From Stieleria varia (GTDB lineage Bacteria; Planctomycetota; Planctomycetia; Pirellulales; Pirellulaceae), in assembly GCF_038443385.1 (NCBI RefSeq), contig NZ_CP151726.1, positions 5,456,001-5,520,000 of the forward strand: a DNA stretch of 64,000 bases, given 5' to 3'. The translations under genes and the position numbers were made by a program. Below are positions 1-9,193 of the stretch, piece by piece. Within the stretch, counting starts at the first letter, position 1; each line of letters begins with the position of its first letter. The notes beneath the pieces were generated by a model. It had not been told where the DNA came from and ran no database searches. It saw nothing but the letters and a program-made list of their open reading frames with translations.

Positions 1-84
1 GGCGGCGGGAAAGAGCTTTGCTATGAAGGAGCCTGCTTCGCAGGCGACGTGGTACTCGCTAAATTCATCAAGATCCCCAACTGA
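1..84 (+). CDS. possible C-terminal end of a gene cut by the window edge
   Basis: Frame 1 is open from the first base to a TGA at 82-84 and would encode about 27 residues ending in AKFIKIPN. It lies upstream of the PepSY gene on the same strand. The stretch is too short to recognise a family, and a chance open frame cannot be excluded. Confidence 0.25.
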   Translation, partial: GGGKELCYEGACFAGDVVLAKFIKIPN

Positions 85-264
85 GAACCGTCGTGAGTGG
101 AATGCAGTTCATTGGGGCAGCGCGCCCGGCATCATTCCTGTCGTTTGTTACCTTTTACGCTGTAGAAAACGGACGCGTTCTTGTTCCCAAGTGAACTTTC
201 CACTAGCGATTGTTTGCGGCAGGATGATGCCCGCTGACTAATTTGCAGCACCGCTGAAAAACCA

Positions 265-1230
265 ATGCCAACCCCTGACACAACGCATCAAAACGAATCC
301 GCGTCTTCACCAAAGACCAACTTCACACGCCGTCGACGGCCACTTTCTCGATTCATGATGGTCGCCCGTCGGGTACACCTCTACGCAGGATTGTTTTTGC
401 TGCCCTGGGTGTTTCTATATGGAATCACCGGTGCGATGTTCAACCATCAAGGATTGTTTCCCGAAGGGCAAACCATTTCGATTCCGCAAGCCGTCGTTGC
501 TGGTTCCGCCATGTCGGACTTTCCATCGCCGGACGTATTGGCGCAGCAAGTCGCCGACGCGATTGAGCGCACTGGCGAGAACGTGTCGGTCACGATCCAC
601 GACAAGTCGGAAGCCAAGTTCACAAACAACATTATGTTCGAAGTGACCGCCATGGGCCAACGTCACGTGTTGCATGTCAGCCCTCACAATCACGAATCTT
701 ACTTGGTTCAGTTTCCGGAACCGACTTCGAAACCGACCAACCTTGTTGCTGATCTCAAGAGAGTCCGGCTCGCGGAAGATCCTCAAGACATTGCGTTTCG
801 CGCGGCAATACACATGCTGCAAGAGACGGGGATCGAATCCGACGACATGCTCAAGCCACATGGTTGGACAAAACTTAATTTCCTGGCATCCGTGAATGGC
901 AAGCCTGCGCGGGTAACGTATGTCCTCAAAGATGGACACGTTGATGTCACCTCGTACAATGGCAGTACTGGAATGTCTCGGCGAGGTTTTTTCATGCGAT
1001 TGCACACGTCCCATGGTCAATCACCGAGCTGGACGGCCCGCTTGGTCTGGTCATTGTTCGTGGATACGATGGCTTTTGCCATGGTTGCCTGGGGTCTAAC
1101 CGGACTACTCATGTGGTGGCAAATCAAACGCGTGCGTGTGATTGGCGGCTTCGTCATCGCAGCGAGTCTTCTCGTCGCATGTGTCATGTATATCGCGATG
1201 CAACACTTCTACGCAACGAATATGCTCTGA
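265..1230 (+). CDS. PepSY-associated TM helix membrane protein
   Basis: A 321-residue inner-membrane protein of the PepSY-TM type, a family often linked to iron or other metal uptake. A basic N-terminus is followed by a first membrane segment at about residues 37-62 (HLYAGLFLLPWVFLYGITG, with the His/Tyr pattern typical of the family). A large hydrophilic loop (about 65-250) comes next, then two more helices at about 258-285 and 292-315. The ATG at 265 is the only good start near the conserved N-terminus. The gene stands alone, and the sulfatase downstream begins 301 bases later. The family call is fairly firm; the substrate is unknown. Confidence 0.75.
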   Translation: MPTPDTTHQNESASSPKTNFTRRRRPLSRFMMVARRVHLYAGLFLLPWVFLYGITGAMFNHQGLFPEGQTISIPQAVVAGSAMSDFPSPDVLAQQVADAIERTGENVSVTIHDKSEAKFTNNIMFEVTAMGQRHVLHVSPHNHESYLVQFPEPTSKPTNLVADLKRVRLAEDPQDIAFRAAIHMLQETGIESDDMLKPHGWTKLNFLASVNGKPARVTYVLKDGHVDVTSYNGSTGMSRRGFFMRLHTSHGQSPSWTARLVWSLFVDTMAFAMVAWGLTGLLMWWQIKRVRVIGGFVIAASLLVACVMYIAMQHFYATNML

Positions 1231-1531
1231 CCGATGTTTTCGTTGCCGATTCCAGAGTGTCTTTCGCCAACGACCGCGCCCCGGACCGACCATAGAGTCT
1301 ACCGTGCCGCCTGCTGATCGAGTTGAACCGAGGGGTTCAGCCCGGCAGGGTGAACGCGTGTTCGAGCCGGCATTGTGAACGCGTATTCGGGCCACCGCCA
1401 AACTCCTTCGATCCGTTTGAGCATCGCCGGATCGTCTATACTCTGGGTATCCGATTGGAGCGTTGCCCTGTTTGCTCCCAATGGCAACTTCCTGACTGCC
1501 CCTCCCTATGTTTTGTCTTTGATTTCCCATC
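1231..1531. other. intergenic region with a short imperfect tandem duplication
   Basis: No convincing gene is present. Two copies of GTGAACGCGTRTTCGRGCC occur 26 bases apart at about 1350-1394, preceded by a small palindrome (GAACCGAGGGGTTC, about 1324-1337). A regulatory role for the downstream sulfatase is possible but unproven. Confidence 0.4.
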
Positions 1532-2974
1532 ATGATCTCACGAACACTCTTTCTGTTTATCGCATTGGCTGCGATACAATTTCCCGCTTTCGCTGCCGAC
1601 GCGACCAAGCCAAATATCGTGTTCATCTTGGCCGACGACATGGGATATGGTGACCTTGGCTGTTACGGTCAACGATTGATCCAGACACCCAGGCTGGATC
1701 AAATGGCTGCCGAAGGAATTCGATTTACGAATTTCTACGCGGGCAACACGGTTTGTGCCCCATCGCGTTGCGTGTTGATGACGGGGCGACACATGGGCCA
1801 CGCATATGTCAGAGGAAACGCCGGTGGTCCCGACATGTCGAGTCAGACGCTGCGAGATGAGGACGTGACGGTTGCAGAGTTGCTCAAGTCCGCTGGCTAT
1901 TCAACCGGCTTGTGCGGCAAATGGGGGTTGGGCGATCATGCGGAAGGCGGCAGGGTTGGGTTGCCGAGCCGACAAGGGTTTGATTTTTCCTATGGCTACT
2001 TGAATCAAGTTCACGCACACAACTATTTCCCCGAGTTCCTTTGGCGAAATGATGCCAAGGAATCACTCAACAATGTGGTCCATCGACTGGACCGATCCTA
2101 TGGCGGGTTCACCGGCGGTTGGGCAACCAGGAAAATCGACTACAGTCACGATCTGGTTGCCAAGGAAGCAAACGAGTTCATCACGCGTCATGCCGAAGCA
2201 TCCAAGGATGGCAAGCCGTTCTTTCTGTACCTCGCATTCACCATCCCACACGCAAACAACGAAGCGACGAAGGGAACCGGCGACGGAATGGAGGTGCCCG
2301 ACTATGGACAGTACGCGGACCAGGACTGGAGCAACCCAGACAAAGGACAAGCTGCGATGATCTCGCGTTTGGATGCTGACGTCGGACGACTGCTCGACCT
2401 GTTGGACACACTCGGTATCGCGAATAACACCGTGGTGATGTTCTCTAGTGACAACGGACCTCATAATGAAGGTGGCCATCATCCGGAGCTATTTGATCCG
2501 GCCGGACCGCTTCAAGGGATGAAGCGTGATCTCTACGAAGGAGGCATTCGGGTTCCCTTCATTGTTCGTTGGCCAGGGACGGCTCCCGCCAATACGACCT
2601 CGGATCACATGGGATACTTTGGCGACCTGATGGCTACAGCCGCCGATTTGGCCGGCGTGGCTCCGCCCGCAGGGCTGGATTCGATTAGCTTTGTACCCAC
2701 CATCCGCGGTGATCTGGGTCGGCAAAAACAGCATGATTACCTTTACTGGGAGTTCTATGAGCAAGGCGGCAAGCAGGCGGTGCGTTCAGGGAACTGGAAA
2801 GCGATCCGGATGCCTTGGATGACTGGCCCGACCAAACTATTCGACTTGGACGCCGATATCGGCGAAGCAAACGATGTGGCGAAGGAGCATCCCGACATCG
2901 TTGAGAAGTTAGAATCGATCATGGCAGAAGCCCATGTTCCACATCCCAATTGGGAAGTGCGTGGATCCAGGTGA
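1532..2974 (+). CDS. exported sulfatase (arylsulfatase family)
   Basis: A 480-residue type I sulfatase expected to cleave sulfate esters, in planctomycetes usually on sulfated polysaccharides. Residues 1-21 form a Sec signal peptide ending FPAFA. The metal-binding pair D35-D36 lies in [12 protein letters not shown]. The formylglycine site is C75 in CAPSR, inside [16 protein letters not shown] second set of metal ligands is in [13 protein letters not shown] at about residue 305. Length is normal for the family. The stop overlaps the upstream open region of the FG-GAP gene that follows in the same direction, so the two are probably co-transcribed. Maturation needs a formylglycine-generating enzyme, which is not in this window. 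The polysaccharide target cannot be read from sequence. Confidence 0.93.
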   Translation: MISRTLFLFIALAAIQFPAFAADATKPNIVFILADDMGYGDLGCYGQRLIQTPRLDQMAAEGIRFTNFYAGNTVCAPSRCVLMTGRHMGHAYVRGNAGGPDMSSQTLRDEDVTVAELLKSAGYSTGLCGKWGLGDHAEGGRVGLPSRQGFDFSYGYLNQVHAHNYFPEFLWRNDAKESLNNVVHRLDRSYGGFTGGWATRKIDYSHDLVAKEANEFITRHAEASKDGKPFFLYLAFTIPHANNEATKGTGDGMEVPDYGQYADQDWSNPDKGQAAMISRLDADVGRLLDLLDTLGIANNTVVMFSSDNGPHNEGGHHPELFDPAGPLQGMKRDLYEGGIRVPFIVRWPGTAPANTTSDHMGYFGDLMATAADLAGVAPPAGLDSISFVPTIRGDLGRQKQHDYLYWEFYEQGGKQAVRSGNWKAIRMPWMTGPTKLFDLDADIGEANDVAKEHPDIVEKLESIMAEAHVPHPNWEVRGSR

Positions 2975-2994
2975 GGAAAGTGACCGATCCCATC

Positions 2995-4245
2995 ATGTCC
3001 TATCATCGAAGGTATCGAGCCGATTTCGGGAAGACATTCTGTTGGTCCTTCATTGCCGCCGCGTTGCTGTTGGCCGCAGCTAGCTCCTCGCCCGCCAACG
3101 CGCAGTGGAAACGACATACGATTGACGACCGAGGCAGAGGCGCCGATGGCGTGCGTCTGCTGGATATCGATCGCGATGGCGAGTTGGACATCGTGACCGG
3201 ATGGGAAGAATCCGGGCATGTCTGCGTCTACTTTGCACCGGATATCGAACAGCGAAGTCAACCTTGGCCGCGCGTCGTTGTCGGAAAACAAAAGTCGGTG
3301 GAGGATGCGGTTGCGATCTCATTGCCGGGTGAGTTCGCCGCTTTGGTCGTCAGTTGCCACGAAGGAAACCAAAAGCAGGTTATGGTGCATCGATTGGATG
3401 CCAAGGACGACAAGGTGCTGACACGAGATCTCATGTTGCAAGAGGGACGGTGGAAATCAACGCCGATCAAGAGCTGTGATCAAGTTTCTCGCTGGATGTT
3501 TGCCACGATGGTCAACATTAGCGGTGCGGTTTCTGGGCTAGTCGTCGGATCCAAATCTCCAGACGGCCAAGTCGCATTGCTGTATCCGGCGTCTGGAAAG
3601 ATAACGGCGGAATCCGAGCGCATAGAGGATTGGAATCGCGTCGTCTTGCAAAAGGCCGGATGGATCATGTCGCTGATCGCGGTCGACATGGATGCCGATG
3701 GCGACGAAGATGTCTTGGTCAGCGATCGCAAAGGGGATCGTCGGGGCGTGTATTGGTTGGAACAACCTGAGTCTGCAAAACGATCTGATCCGACGGCATG
3801 GACGAGGCACGAAATCGGTGCAGGAAATCACGAGGTGATGTTCATCGACGGCGACGCTGGCGAGGTCCTCGCAACGACTCGCGACGGATTGACCTTGCGA
3901 TTTCAACGCACAGCCCCTGACTCGTGGACGACTGAAAGTCTCACCAATCCGCTGCAGATTCAAAGCGGCAAAGCGGTTCGGCGAATCCCCGGATCAGACC
4001 CACTACAGTTTGTCTTCGCTGCGAACACGGGTGTTCATAAAATGGACAAAGGGAAGCCCGGCGTGGTGCTCGCGTCAGTGGAGGCGCTCAACGACGCCAC
4101 GAACGTCAGCGGACCTGACGGCGTCAAGTTTGACCGTATCGAGTTGCTGGATGTCGATGAAGACGGAGACCTGGACGTCATCACCTGCGAAGAGCGAGAC
4201 AACTTGGGCGTGTTCTGGTACGAAAATCCAGGTCAGGCCTACTGA
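2995..4245 (+). CDS. exported FG-GAP/VCBS repeat protein
   Basis: A secreted protein of 416 residues predicted to fold as an FG-GAP/VCBS beta-propeller. After a signal peptide (hydrophobic core AAALLLAAASSSPANA) there are at least three calcium-binding-loop repeats of the form DxDxDGxxD: LDIDRDGELDIV, VDMDADGDEDVL and LDVDEDGDLDVI. Two are followed by GVYWLEQP or GVFWYENPG. The frame is open from 2950, but the ATG at 2995 places the signal peptide better. The gene starts 20 bases after the sulfatase stop. It converges with the next sulfatase, leaving one base between the two stops. A role in binding or presenting sulfated glycans is inference from context. Confidence 0.8.
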   Translation: MSYHRRYRADFGKTFCWSFIAAALLLAAASSSPANAQWKRHTIDDRGRGADGVRLLDIDRDGELDIVTGWEESGHVCVYFAPDIEQRSQPWPRVVVGKQKSVEDAVAISLPGEFAALVVSCHEGNQKQVMVHRLDAKDDKVLTRDLMLQEGRWKSTPIKSCDQVSRWMFATMVNISGAVSGLVVGSKSPDGQVALLYPASGKITAESERIEDWNRVVLQKAGWIMSLIAVDMDADGDEDVLVSDRKGDRRGVYWLEQPESAKRSDPTAWTRHEIGAGNHEVMFIDGDAGEVLATTRDGLTLRFQRTAPDSWTTESLTNPLQIQSGKAVRRIPGSDPLQFVFAANTGVHKMDKGKPGVVLASVEALNDATNVSGPDGVKFDRIELLDVDEDGDLDVITCEERDNLGVFWYENPGQAY

Positions 4246-4246
4246 G

Positions 4247-5740
4247 TCAAGGCTTTTGATACCAACGCGGTGTTCCAAACCAATCATGCATTTCTTTTTC
4301 GAATGGCGCGACGATCTCTCTGGGTTCAGGAAATTCGCCGCGGTCGCCTGTTTCAACAATCCATGTGTCCAGGGCGGCTCGCATCTCCAGCAAGGCGGCT
4401 TGGTGAACAGGATCGGTTGAATCCACAAGATTTTTGATTTCATGCGGATCGGACAATGTGTCGTAAAGCTGTTCCGGCGGCAGGTCACGCATCAGCTCGG
4501 CCGGCGGCCCATTGAGCGAACCGTCCGCGAGCATGTTTCGCATCAACGGTTTCACCAAAAAACACTTTTCCTTGTACCGATTCAGCGATGCGAAACCTTG
4601 CTCGGGCATGTAGTTTCGCAAGTAGTGGTAGCGTTCCCCGCGAACGCTGCGGATGCGGTTCTCCGTTTCGTCGATGCGATCGCGTGCGCTGAAGGCGTAC
4701 CGACGCGCGGGATCCGTGATCTGGCCCATGAACCGGCGACTTTGCATCGTTGACGGTCGTTCGATTCCGGCCCAACCAAGCGTGGTGGCAGTGATGTCGA
4801 GCAAACTGATGACTTGGTCATTCGTCGCACCACGTTGAAACTGTGGTGGAGCAGGGTGGCTGTTGGGCCAGCGGACGATCATGGGGACGTGGATGCCCGT
4901 GTCCCAGCACCAATGAATCCCGCGTGCTTCCAGGCGTCCGTTGTCGCCGAAAAACAAGATGATGGTGTTGTCAAACAAGCCGTCCTGCTTCAGACGCTCC
5001 AGGATCCACCCCACTCGAACATCCATTCCTGAGACCGAATTCAGATAGCGAGCCCATTCCTGGCGGGCAATCGGATGATCGGGATAGTAAGGCGGCAGGG
5101 TAACGTTTTCAGGAGTGGCGATCTTGGGGTGCCATTCTTCTCCGACAAACACCGCGCGTTCTTTTTCAAAGGTGCGTCGATCGTAGATGTCGTACTCGAT
5201 CTCCGGTGTGTTGATCTGCGCAAAGAAGGGCTGATGAGATTTCAGTTGCTCCCAATCGTCCGTTGCATACACGGGGCCTTCGTTGACAAAGTTCAAATCG
5301 AGTTTTCCGGTCCCGACGGTGCGATCACCTATTTTGGAGATGTTCGCCGTCAGGTATCCGGCCTCGGCCAGCCGGTGCGTCATGGGCCGAACGCCAACGG
5401 GCAACCGGAAGTCATCATCACGGTGCGACCGCATGTGGTGCATGTCAGTGGTCGTCTGGTACATCCCCGTCATGAACGCGGAGCGACTGGGAGCACAAAC
5501 GGGTGAAGTCGAAAACACGCGAGTGAACTTCACGCCGTCACCGGCCAATCCATCCAGGTTTGGCGTCGACACATTCGGACCGCCGTAACACCCCAAGTCC
5601 AGTTTTAGGTTTTCGCCGACGATCCAGAGAATGTTCGGCGGCCGCGTGTTCGACGGTGCGTCGGCCAGGGTTGAACTTGCCAAACCGACGCCAAACATCA
5701 GCACCGTTAGGAAACGCATGACTTGGGTGCAGCACATCAC
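4247..5740 (-). CDS. exported sulfatase (iduronate-2-sulfatase-like)
   Basis: A second type I sulfatase of 497 residues. The formylglycine site is C82 in SPVCAPSRSAFMTG, followed by TTTDMHHMRSH, a pattern typical of iduronate-2-sulfatase-like proteins. The usual N-terminal metal Asp pair appears as GEN in WIVGENLKLDLGCYG, a variant also known in this branch. The second metal site is FFGDNGRLEARGIHW. A signal peptide spans about residues 8-28, so ATG 5719 (residue 8) is an alternative start. The gene is convergent with the FG-GAP gene and lies on the opposite strand from the other sulfatase, so it is a separate transcription unit. Substrate unknown. Confidence 0.9.
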   Translation of the reverse strand: MMCCTQVMRFLTVLMFGVGLASSTLADAPSNTRPPNILWIVGENLKLDLGCYGGPNVSTPNLDGLAGDGVKFTRVFSTSPVCAPSRSAFMTGMYQTTTDMHHMRSHRDDDFRLPVGVRPMTHRLAEAGYLTANISKIGDRTVGTGKLDLNFVNEGPVYATDDWEQLKSHQPFFAQINTPEIEYDIYDRRTFEKERAVFVGEEWHPKIATPENVTLPPYYPDHPIARQEWARYLNSVSGMDVRVGWILERLKQDGLFDNTIILFFGDNGRLEARGIHWCWDTGIHVPMIVRWPNSHPAPPQFQRGATNDQVISLLDITATTLGWAGIERPSTMQSRRFMGQITDPARRYAFSARDRIDETENRIRSVRGERYHYLRNYMPEQGFASLNRYKEKCFLVKPLMRNMLADGSLNGPPAELMRDLPPEQLYDTLSDPHEIKNLVDSTDPVHQAALLEMRAALDTWIVETGDRGEFPEPREIVAPFEKEMHDWFGTPRWYQKP

Positions 5741-5768
5741 AAGGGGAACTCTTCAGCAAAGGGCTTCG

Positions 5769-7115
5769 TTATGCTGATCCTCGGTCGATCAAATCTTGTT
5801 CGTCACCACGAGCGCGACGTTGCAGATAGAGTCTGATCGGGACCTCGCCGAATTTGAGGTGATCCCTCAAAACACTGAGCAGGTAGCGGCGATAATCATT
5901 TGCGAACGCTTTGGGTTCGTTGCACATCAACACGATTGTGGGCGGCTCGGTCGCCACCTGAGTAGCGTAGTAGAGTTTCGGCCTTCGATTTTGGTACAGC
6001 GGTGGTTTGTGCGTTTCGATGGCGCTACGCAGCAAGCGGTTCAGCACGCCGGTGGAAACTCGTTCTCGGGCTTGCTTGTAGAGCATCGTTGAGTGATTCA
6101 ACAACGCTTTGACATTCTTGCCTTCTTTGCCCGTGATGAACGCGATCGGAGCGTAGGCGAGTGTGGGGAAATTGCTTCGCAGGTAACGCACCCATCGCTC
6201 GGTGGCGACTTGGCCCAACAACAAGTCCCACTTGTTGATGACAAAAATGCACGGCTTGTTGTTTTCCATGATGTAGCCGACAAGTTGTTTGTCGACTTTG
6301 CTGATGGTCTCCGAGGCATCAAAGAACATCAGCACGACATCGGCGCGTCGAATGCTTCGTTGAGCACGGTGCATGCCGTAGAACTCAAGGTCCGTCCGTT
6401 GGCTTTTACGTTTCCGCAATCCCGGTGTATCGATTGCGATGAAGGTCTGCCCGTCGACTTCGAAGTGAACGTCGACACTATCACGCGTCGTTCCGGGAAC
6501 TTCGCTGACGATCATCCGCTCGGTTTCGGCCAGCGTATTGACGAAAGTGCTCTTGCCGACGTTACGACGTCCGACGATTGTCAATTTCATCGTCGCGTCA
6601 GCAGCGACTTCATCCGATGGCGGCAAGCGATCGCGGATCAGCTCGAGTAACTCGTCGCGGTTGCGATTTTGGGTGGTGCTGACCGAGATCAGGCGGCCGC
6701 GTCCTAGTGCATGAAACTCTTCCGCGTGGATCTCCTGATGCGGCTGGTCGGCTTTGTTCGCCACCAAGATCACGGGCTTTTCGACGCCCCGCAGCCGTTC
6801 GGCAACCATCTCGTCCAGCGGCATCAAACCCGTTTGCACGTCAACGACCAACAAGATCACATCGGCGGAGTTGATCGCCAATTCGATCTGGCGACGCACA
6901 TCGGCGGTCAAATCGTCCGCGTCTTCGACGCCCATGCCTCCGGTGTCGGTGAGTTCAAAGTAGCAGTCTTCGGACTCGATCAGGGTGGTCATCCGATCTC
7001 GCGTCACGCCTTCAAAGTTATCAACGATCGCTAGCCGTCGTCGGGCAAGCCAATTAAAGAGACTGCTTTTGCCCACGTTGGGTCGTCCTACGATGGCGAC
7101 TTGGGGGACTGGCAT
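5769..7115 (-). CDS. der: ribosome-assembly GTPase Der (EngA)
   Basis: Essential double-GTPase that acts in 50S subunit maturation, 448 residues. The first G domain begins MPVPQVAIVGRPNVGKSS with DTGG and NKAD motifs. The second begins LTIVGRRNVGKSTF with DTPGLRKR and NKWD. A C-terminal KH-like domain follows (PKLYYATQVATEPPTIVLMCNEP, quoted only as KLYYATQ). The reading frame is open to 7253, but homology starts at the ATG at 7115 and the extra 46 residues look like random translation. The gene is monocistronic, ends 28 bases from the sulfatase start and is divergent from the uracil-DNA glycosylase gene. Confidence 0.95.
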   Translation of the reverse strand: MPVPQVAIVGRPNVGKSSLFNWLARRRLAIVDNFEGVTRDRMTTLIESEDCYFELTDTGGMGVEDADDLTADVRRQIELAINSADVILLVVDVQTGLMPLDEMVAERLRGVEKPVILVANKADQPHQEIHAEEFHALGRGRLISVSTTQNRNRDELLELIRDRLPPSDEVAADATMKLTIVGRRNVGKSTFVNTLAETERMIVSEVPGTTRDSVDVHFEVDGQTFIAIDTPGLRKRKSQRTDLEFYGMHRAQRSIRRADVVLMFFDASETISKVDKQLVGYIMENNKPCIFVINKWDLLLGQVATERWVRYLRSNFPTLAYAPIAFITGKEGKNVKALLNHSTMLYKQARERVSTGVLNRLLRSAIETHKPPLYQNRRPKLYYATQVATEPPTIVLMCNEPKAFANDYRRYLLSVLRDHLKFGEVPIRLYLQRRARGDEQDLIDRGSA

Positions 7116-7334
7116 GGGGAATCGACTCACTGTGCGAAATCTGACGGGACCGAACAATCTGGCAATGGTAAACGCCAGCGTTATTTTGAAACAGCGGACG
7201 CAGCGAAAGATTGTCTTTTTCCTCGGAAAACCAATGGTTTGAGCACTGGCCACCGCTGCGGGCGTTCTCGCACTCGGGCTCCCTCGCTATGATGATGGGC
7301 CGATCACAGCTACCGAGAGTAGACGCCTGCTGAG

Positions 7335-7355
7335 AAAGGTGTCAGACACCTTTTT
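7335..7355. repeat. short perfect palindrome AAAGGTGTC-A-GACACCTTT
   Basis: The sequence AAAGGTGTCAGACACCTTT followed by TT forms a 9-bp perfect stem with a one-base centre. It lies just upstream of the uracil-DNA glycosylase start and contains an in-frame GTG (7339), which makes the 11 codons before ATG 7372 look coding although they come from the palindrome. Confidence 0.7.
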
Positions 7356-7371
7356 AACCCATCTTTGCACC

Positions 7372-8289
7372 ATGAATGACTCTCAGTCCCCGCTCGATGC
7401 CCTCCGCGTGCTTCAACAAGCCTCCGCACTGGCTGCTCACCTGCAGTCTCAGGGAGTGGACTGGTTGCCGGCTGCGGACGCGGACGAAGTGCAGCGATTG
7501 AAGGATTCGTTCTCCGCCTGGGCAAAGAGGAATACGGAATCGGTGCAAACCGATAAGCCGTCTCTACCTCCATCAACAGGTCAGCCAGGCGGCCGGGAAA
7601 CGCAACAAACCGCACCTGCCGAGCCACCAAAACCGTCTGCAAGTCCAGCCGCCAACCCGCCTCGCCAACCCGCCGCACCGCTGGTCGTGACCGCCTCAAA
7701 TTATCCAACGCCAAGCCTGCCTATTCAGCAACGTGCCGACACGCTGAACGTTTTGTCGGACCAAGTCGCAGCATGTGTTCGCTGCGATGCGTTGGCGCGA
7801 TGCCGCACCCATACCGTGTTCGGTGAAGGAGACGTCAAGCCGCGTGTGGTGTTTTTCGGCGAAGCTCCCGGACGCGACGAAGATTTGCAAGGCAGGCCGT
7901 TCGTCGGCAGGGCCGGCCAGTTGTTGACCAAGATGATCGAAGCGTGCTCGTTGTCGAGACAGGAAGTCTACATCTTGAACACAGTCAAGTGTCGACCTCC
8001 GAACAATCGAAACCCTGAACCGATCGAGATCGAAAACTGCCGGGAGTATTTCGAGCAACAGATACAGATCTTGCAGCCTGAGTACATCGTTTGCCTGGGA
8101 GCTATTAGCACCCAAGCGCTGCTGAACAATCGCTTGCCCTTGGGCCAGTTGCGAGGCACGTTCCATCAGTACTTTTCTAGTAAAGTTGTGGTGACATATC
8201 ATCCCGCCTACTTGTTGCGAACTCCGGCGGCAAAAAAGGCAGCTTGGACAGATCTGCAAATGATGATGCGTGACGCGGGTCTGAAGTGA
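7372..8289 (+). CDS. family 4 uracil-DNA glycosylase (Fe-S)
   Basis: DNA repair enzyme of 305 residues that excises uracil from DNA. Residues 1-110 are a poorly conserved, Pro/Ala-rich extension. The catalytic domain follows with the first cluster cysteines (CVRCDALARC). Motif A is FFGEAPGRDEDLQGRPFVGR, then comes NTVKCRPPNNRNP, which carries a further cluster cysteine, and motif B is HPAYLLR. These features define the [4Fe-4S] family 4 enzymes (UdgA type). The start at ATG 7372 is preferred over GTG 7339, because the earlier codons fall inside a short palindromic repeat. Family 4 enzymes are usually near 200 residues, so the N-terminal linker is long. Confidence 0.9.
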   Translation: MNDSQSPLDALRVLQQASALAAHLQSQGVDWLPAADADEVQRLKDSFSAWAKRNTESVQTDKPSLPPSTGQPGGRETQQTAPAEPPKPSASPAANPPRQPAAPLVVTASNYPTPSLPIQQRADTLNVLSDQVAACVRCDALARCRTHTVFGEGDVKPRVVFFGEAPGRDEDLQGRPFVGRAGQLLTKMIEACSLSRQEVYILNTVKCRPPNNRNPEPIEIENCREYFEQQIQILQPEYIVCLGAISTQALLNNRLPLGQLRGTFHQYFSSKVVVTYHPAYLLRTPAAKKAAWTDLQMMMRDAGLK

Positions 8290-8449
8290 GCGGCAACGGT
8301 TACGCAGCACGGCACAAAGCGTGTTGTCTGTGTTTCGGCGGATGGTAGTGTTTGTTCTCGACTCGGAGAACGTGAAATGGTTTGCTGCTGCATCTGACCG
8401 TGAAGCGGTCTCAGACGGTAGCCGGCGATAGAGCGCAGCGATCATCGCC

Positions 8450-8590
8450 GGTTCATTCGGTCTGACGAGAACCGACCCCGGAGGCGGTCGCAGCCACGAT
8501 TCCGAGACGTCTGCGACACCCTTCGGGGTCGATTCAACATGGTTGTCGCATACCACGGGTGCGCCTTCGGCGACCCGTGGCTACCTTCTG
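8450..8590 (+). repeat. interspersed repeat shared with 61208-61320
   Basis: About 110 bases starting TTCGGTCTGACGAGAACCGA and ending near CATACCACGGGTGCGCCTT recur at 61208-61320 in the same orientation with only a few mismatches. Each copy lies beyond the 3' end of a gene. No coding potential is apparent. It is a dispersed intergenic element rather than a gene duplicate. Confidence 0.75.
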
Positions 8591-8816
8591 CGATCCCTCG
8601 CGGGATCCAATTCCACTTTCCCGACTCAGTTCCCATACAGATGGGTAATCAAAGACGTCAGCAATAAACTTCACGTCCCCAGAGTCGAACGGCAATCATC
8701 GCTCGACGTTCCAAGTCGATAGCGTGCCCCGGTAAACGTATTGCCGTTCCCAATCATCGACCCACGCTGAAAGTCTCCCTCTCCTCGCATTCGCCTTTTG
8801 AAGTTGCACTTTTGCC

Positions 8817-8949
8817 CTAGTGCATCGTCCAGTCTTAGAACGTGGGTTCGGTAGATGAGCCGTTTTGGCGTTAGCCACGGTTTTCGTGACACAACCGTGG
8901 CTAACGCCAAAACGGCTAACCCCAAAATCAAGACCGGATGATGCACTAG
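8817..8949 (+). repeat. 133-bp CTAG-bounded inverted-repeat element, copy 1
   Basis: Bounded by CTAG on both sides, with terminal inverted repeats of the form CTAGTGCATCRTCC. The interior is a 25-bp perfect palindrome (AGCCGTTTTGGCGTTAGCCA on the left arm) around a 10-base loop. Copies 2 (8968-9100) and 3 (58344-58476, inverted) have the same length and ends. No ORF is convincing. This is a MITE-like or REP-like non-autonomous element. Confidence 0.85.
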
Positions 8950-8967
8950 GCAGTGTTACTGAACGCT

Positions 8968-9100
8968 CTAGTGCATCGTCCAGTCTTAGAACGTGGGTTC
9001 GGTAGATGAGCCGTTTTGGCGTTAGCCACGGTTTTCGTGACACAACCGTGGCTAACGCCAAAACGGCTAACCCCAAAATCAAGACCGGATGATGCCCTAG
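8968..9100 (+). repeat. 133-bp CTAG-bounded inverted-repeat element, copy 2
   Basis: Nearly identical direct repeat of copy 1, 18 bases downstream. It ends in CTAG at 9097-9100, and this CTAG runs straight into TGGTTTGTCACG, which resembles the terminus of the second CTAG family (see 53818-53957). Confidence 0.85.
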
Positions 9101-9140
9101 TGGTTTGTCACGATTCAATTTTAGGAACAGCCGTCGAGCG

Positions 9141-9193
9141 TTAGCTCACGGTTCCGTCGGGAAAACCGGACGCTATCGCGTTCCGGCTGATTG
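9141..9193. repeat. partial copy of the CGCGATAGCGTCCGG palindrome family
   Basis: The segment contains ACCGGACGCTATCGCG and TTCCGGCTGAT. These match the right arm of the repeat found complete at about 35080-35186 and 60576-60686. It overlaps the 3' end of the GNAT gene and supplies its last codons. Confidence 0.65.

Noticed and set aside
23-241. 72-residue frame at the window start
   Set aside because: No family features and it overlaps the probable end of a preceding gene.
7696-8556. 286-residue frame opposite the uracil-DNA glycosylase gene
   Set aside because: Shadow of a confidently identified gene.
8817-9100. possible CRISPR array from the tandem repeats
   Set aside because: Only two repeat units of 133 bp with an 18-bp spacer and internal palindromes; no cas genes.
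8671-9118. short frames over the repeat block after the uracil-DNA glycosylase gene
   Set aside because: They duplicate themselves because of the two 133-bp repeats and have no independent support.
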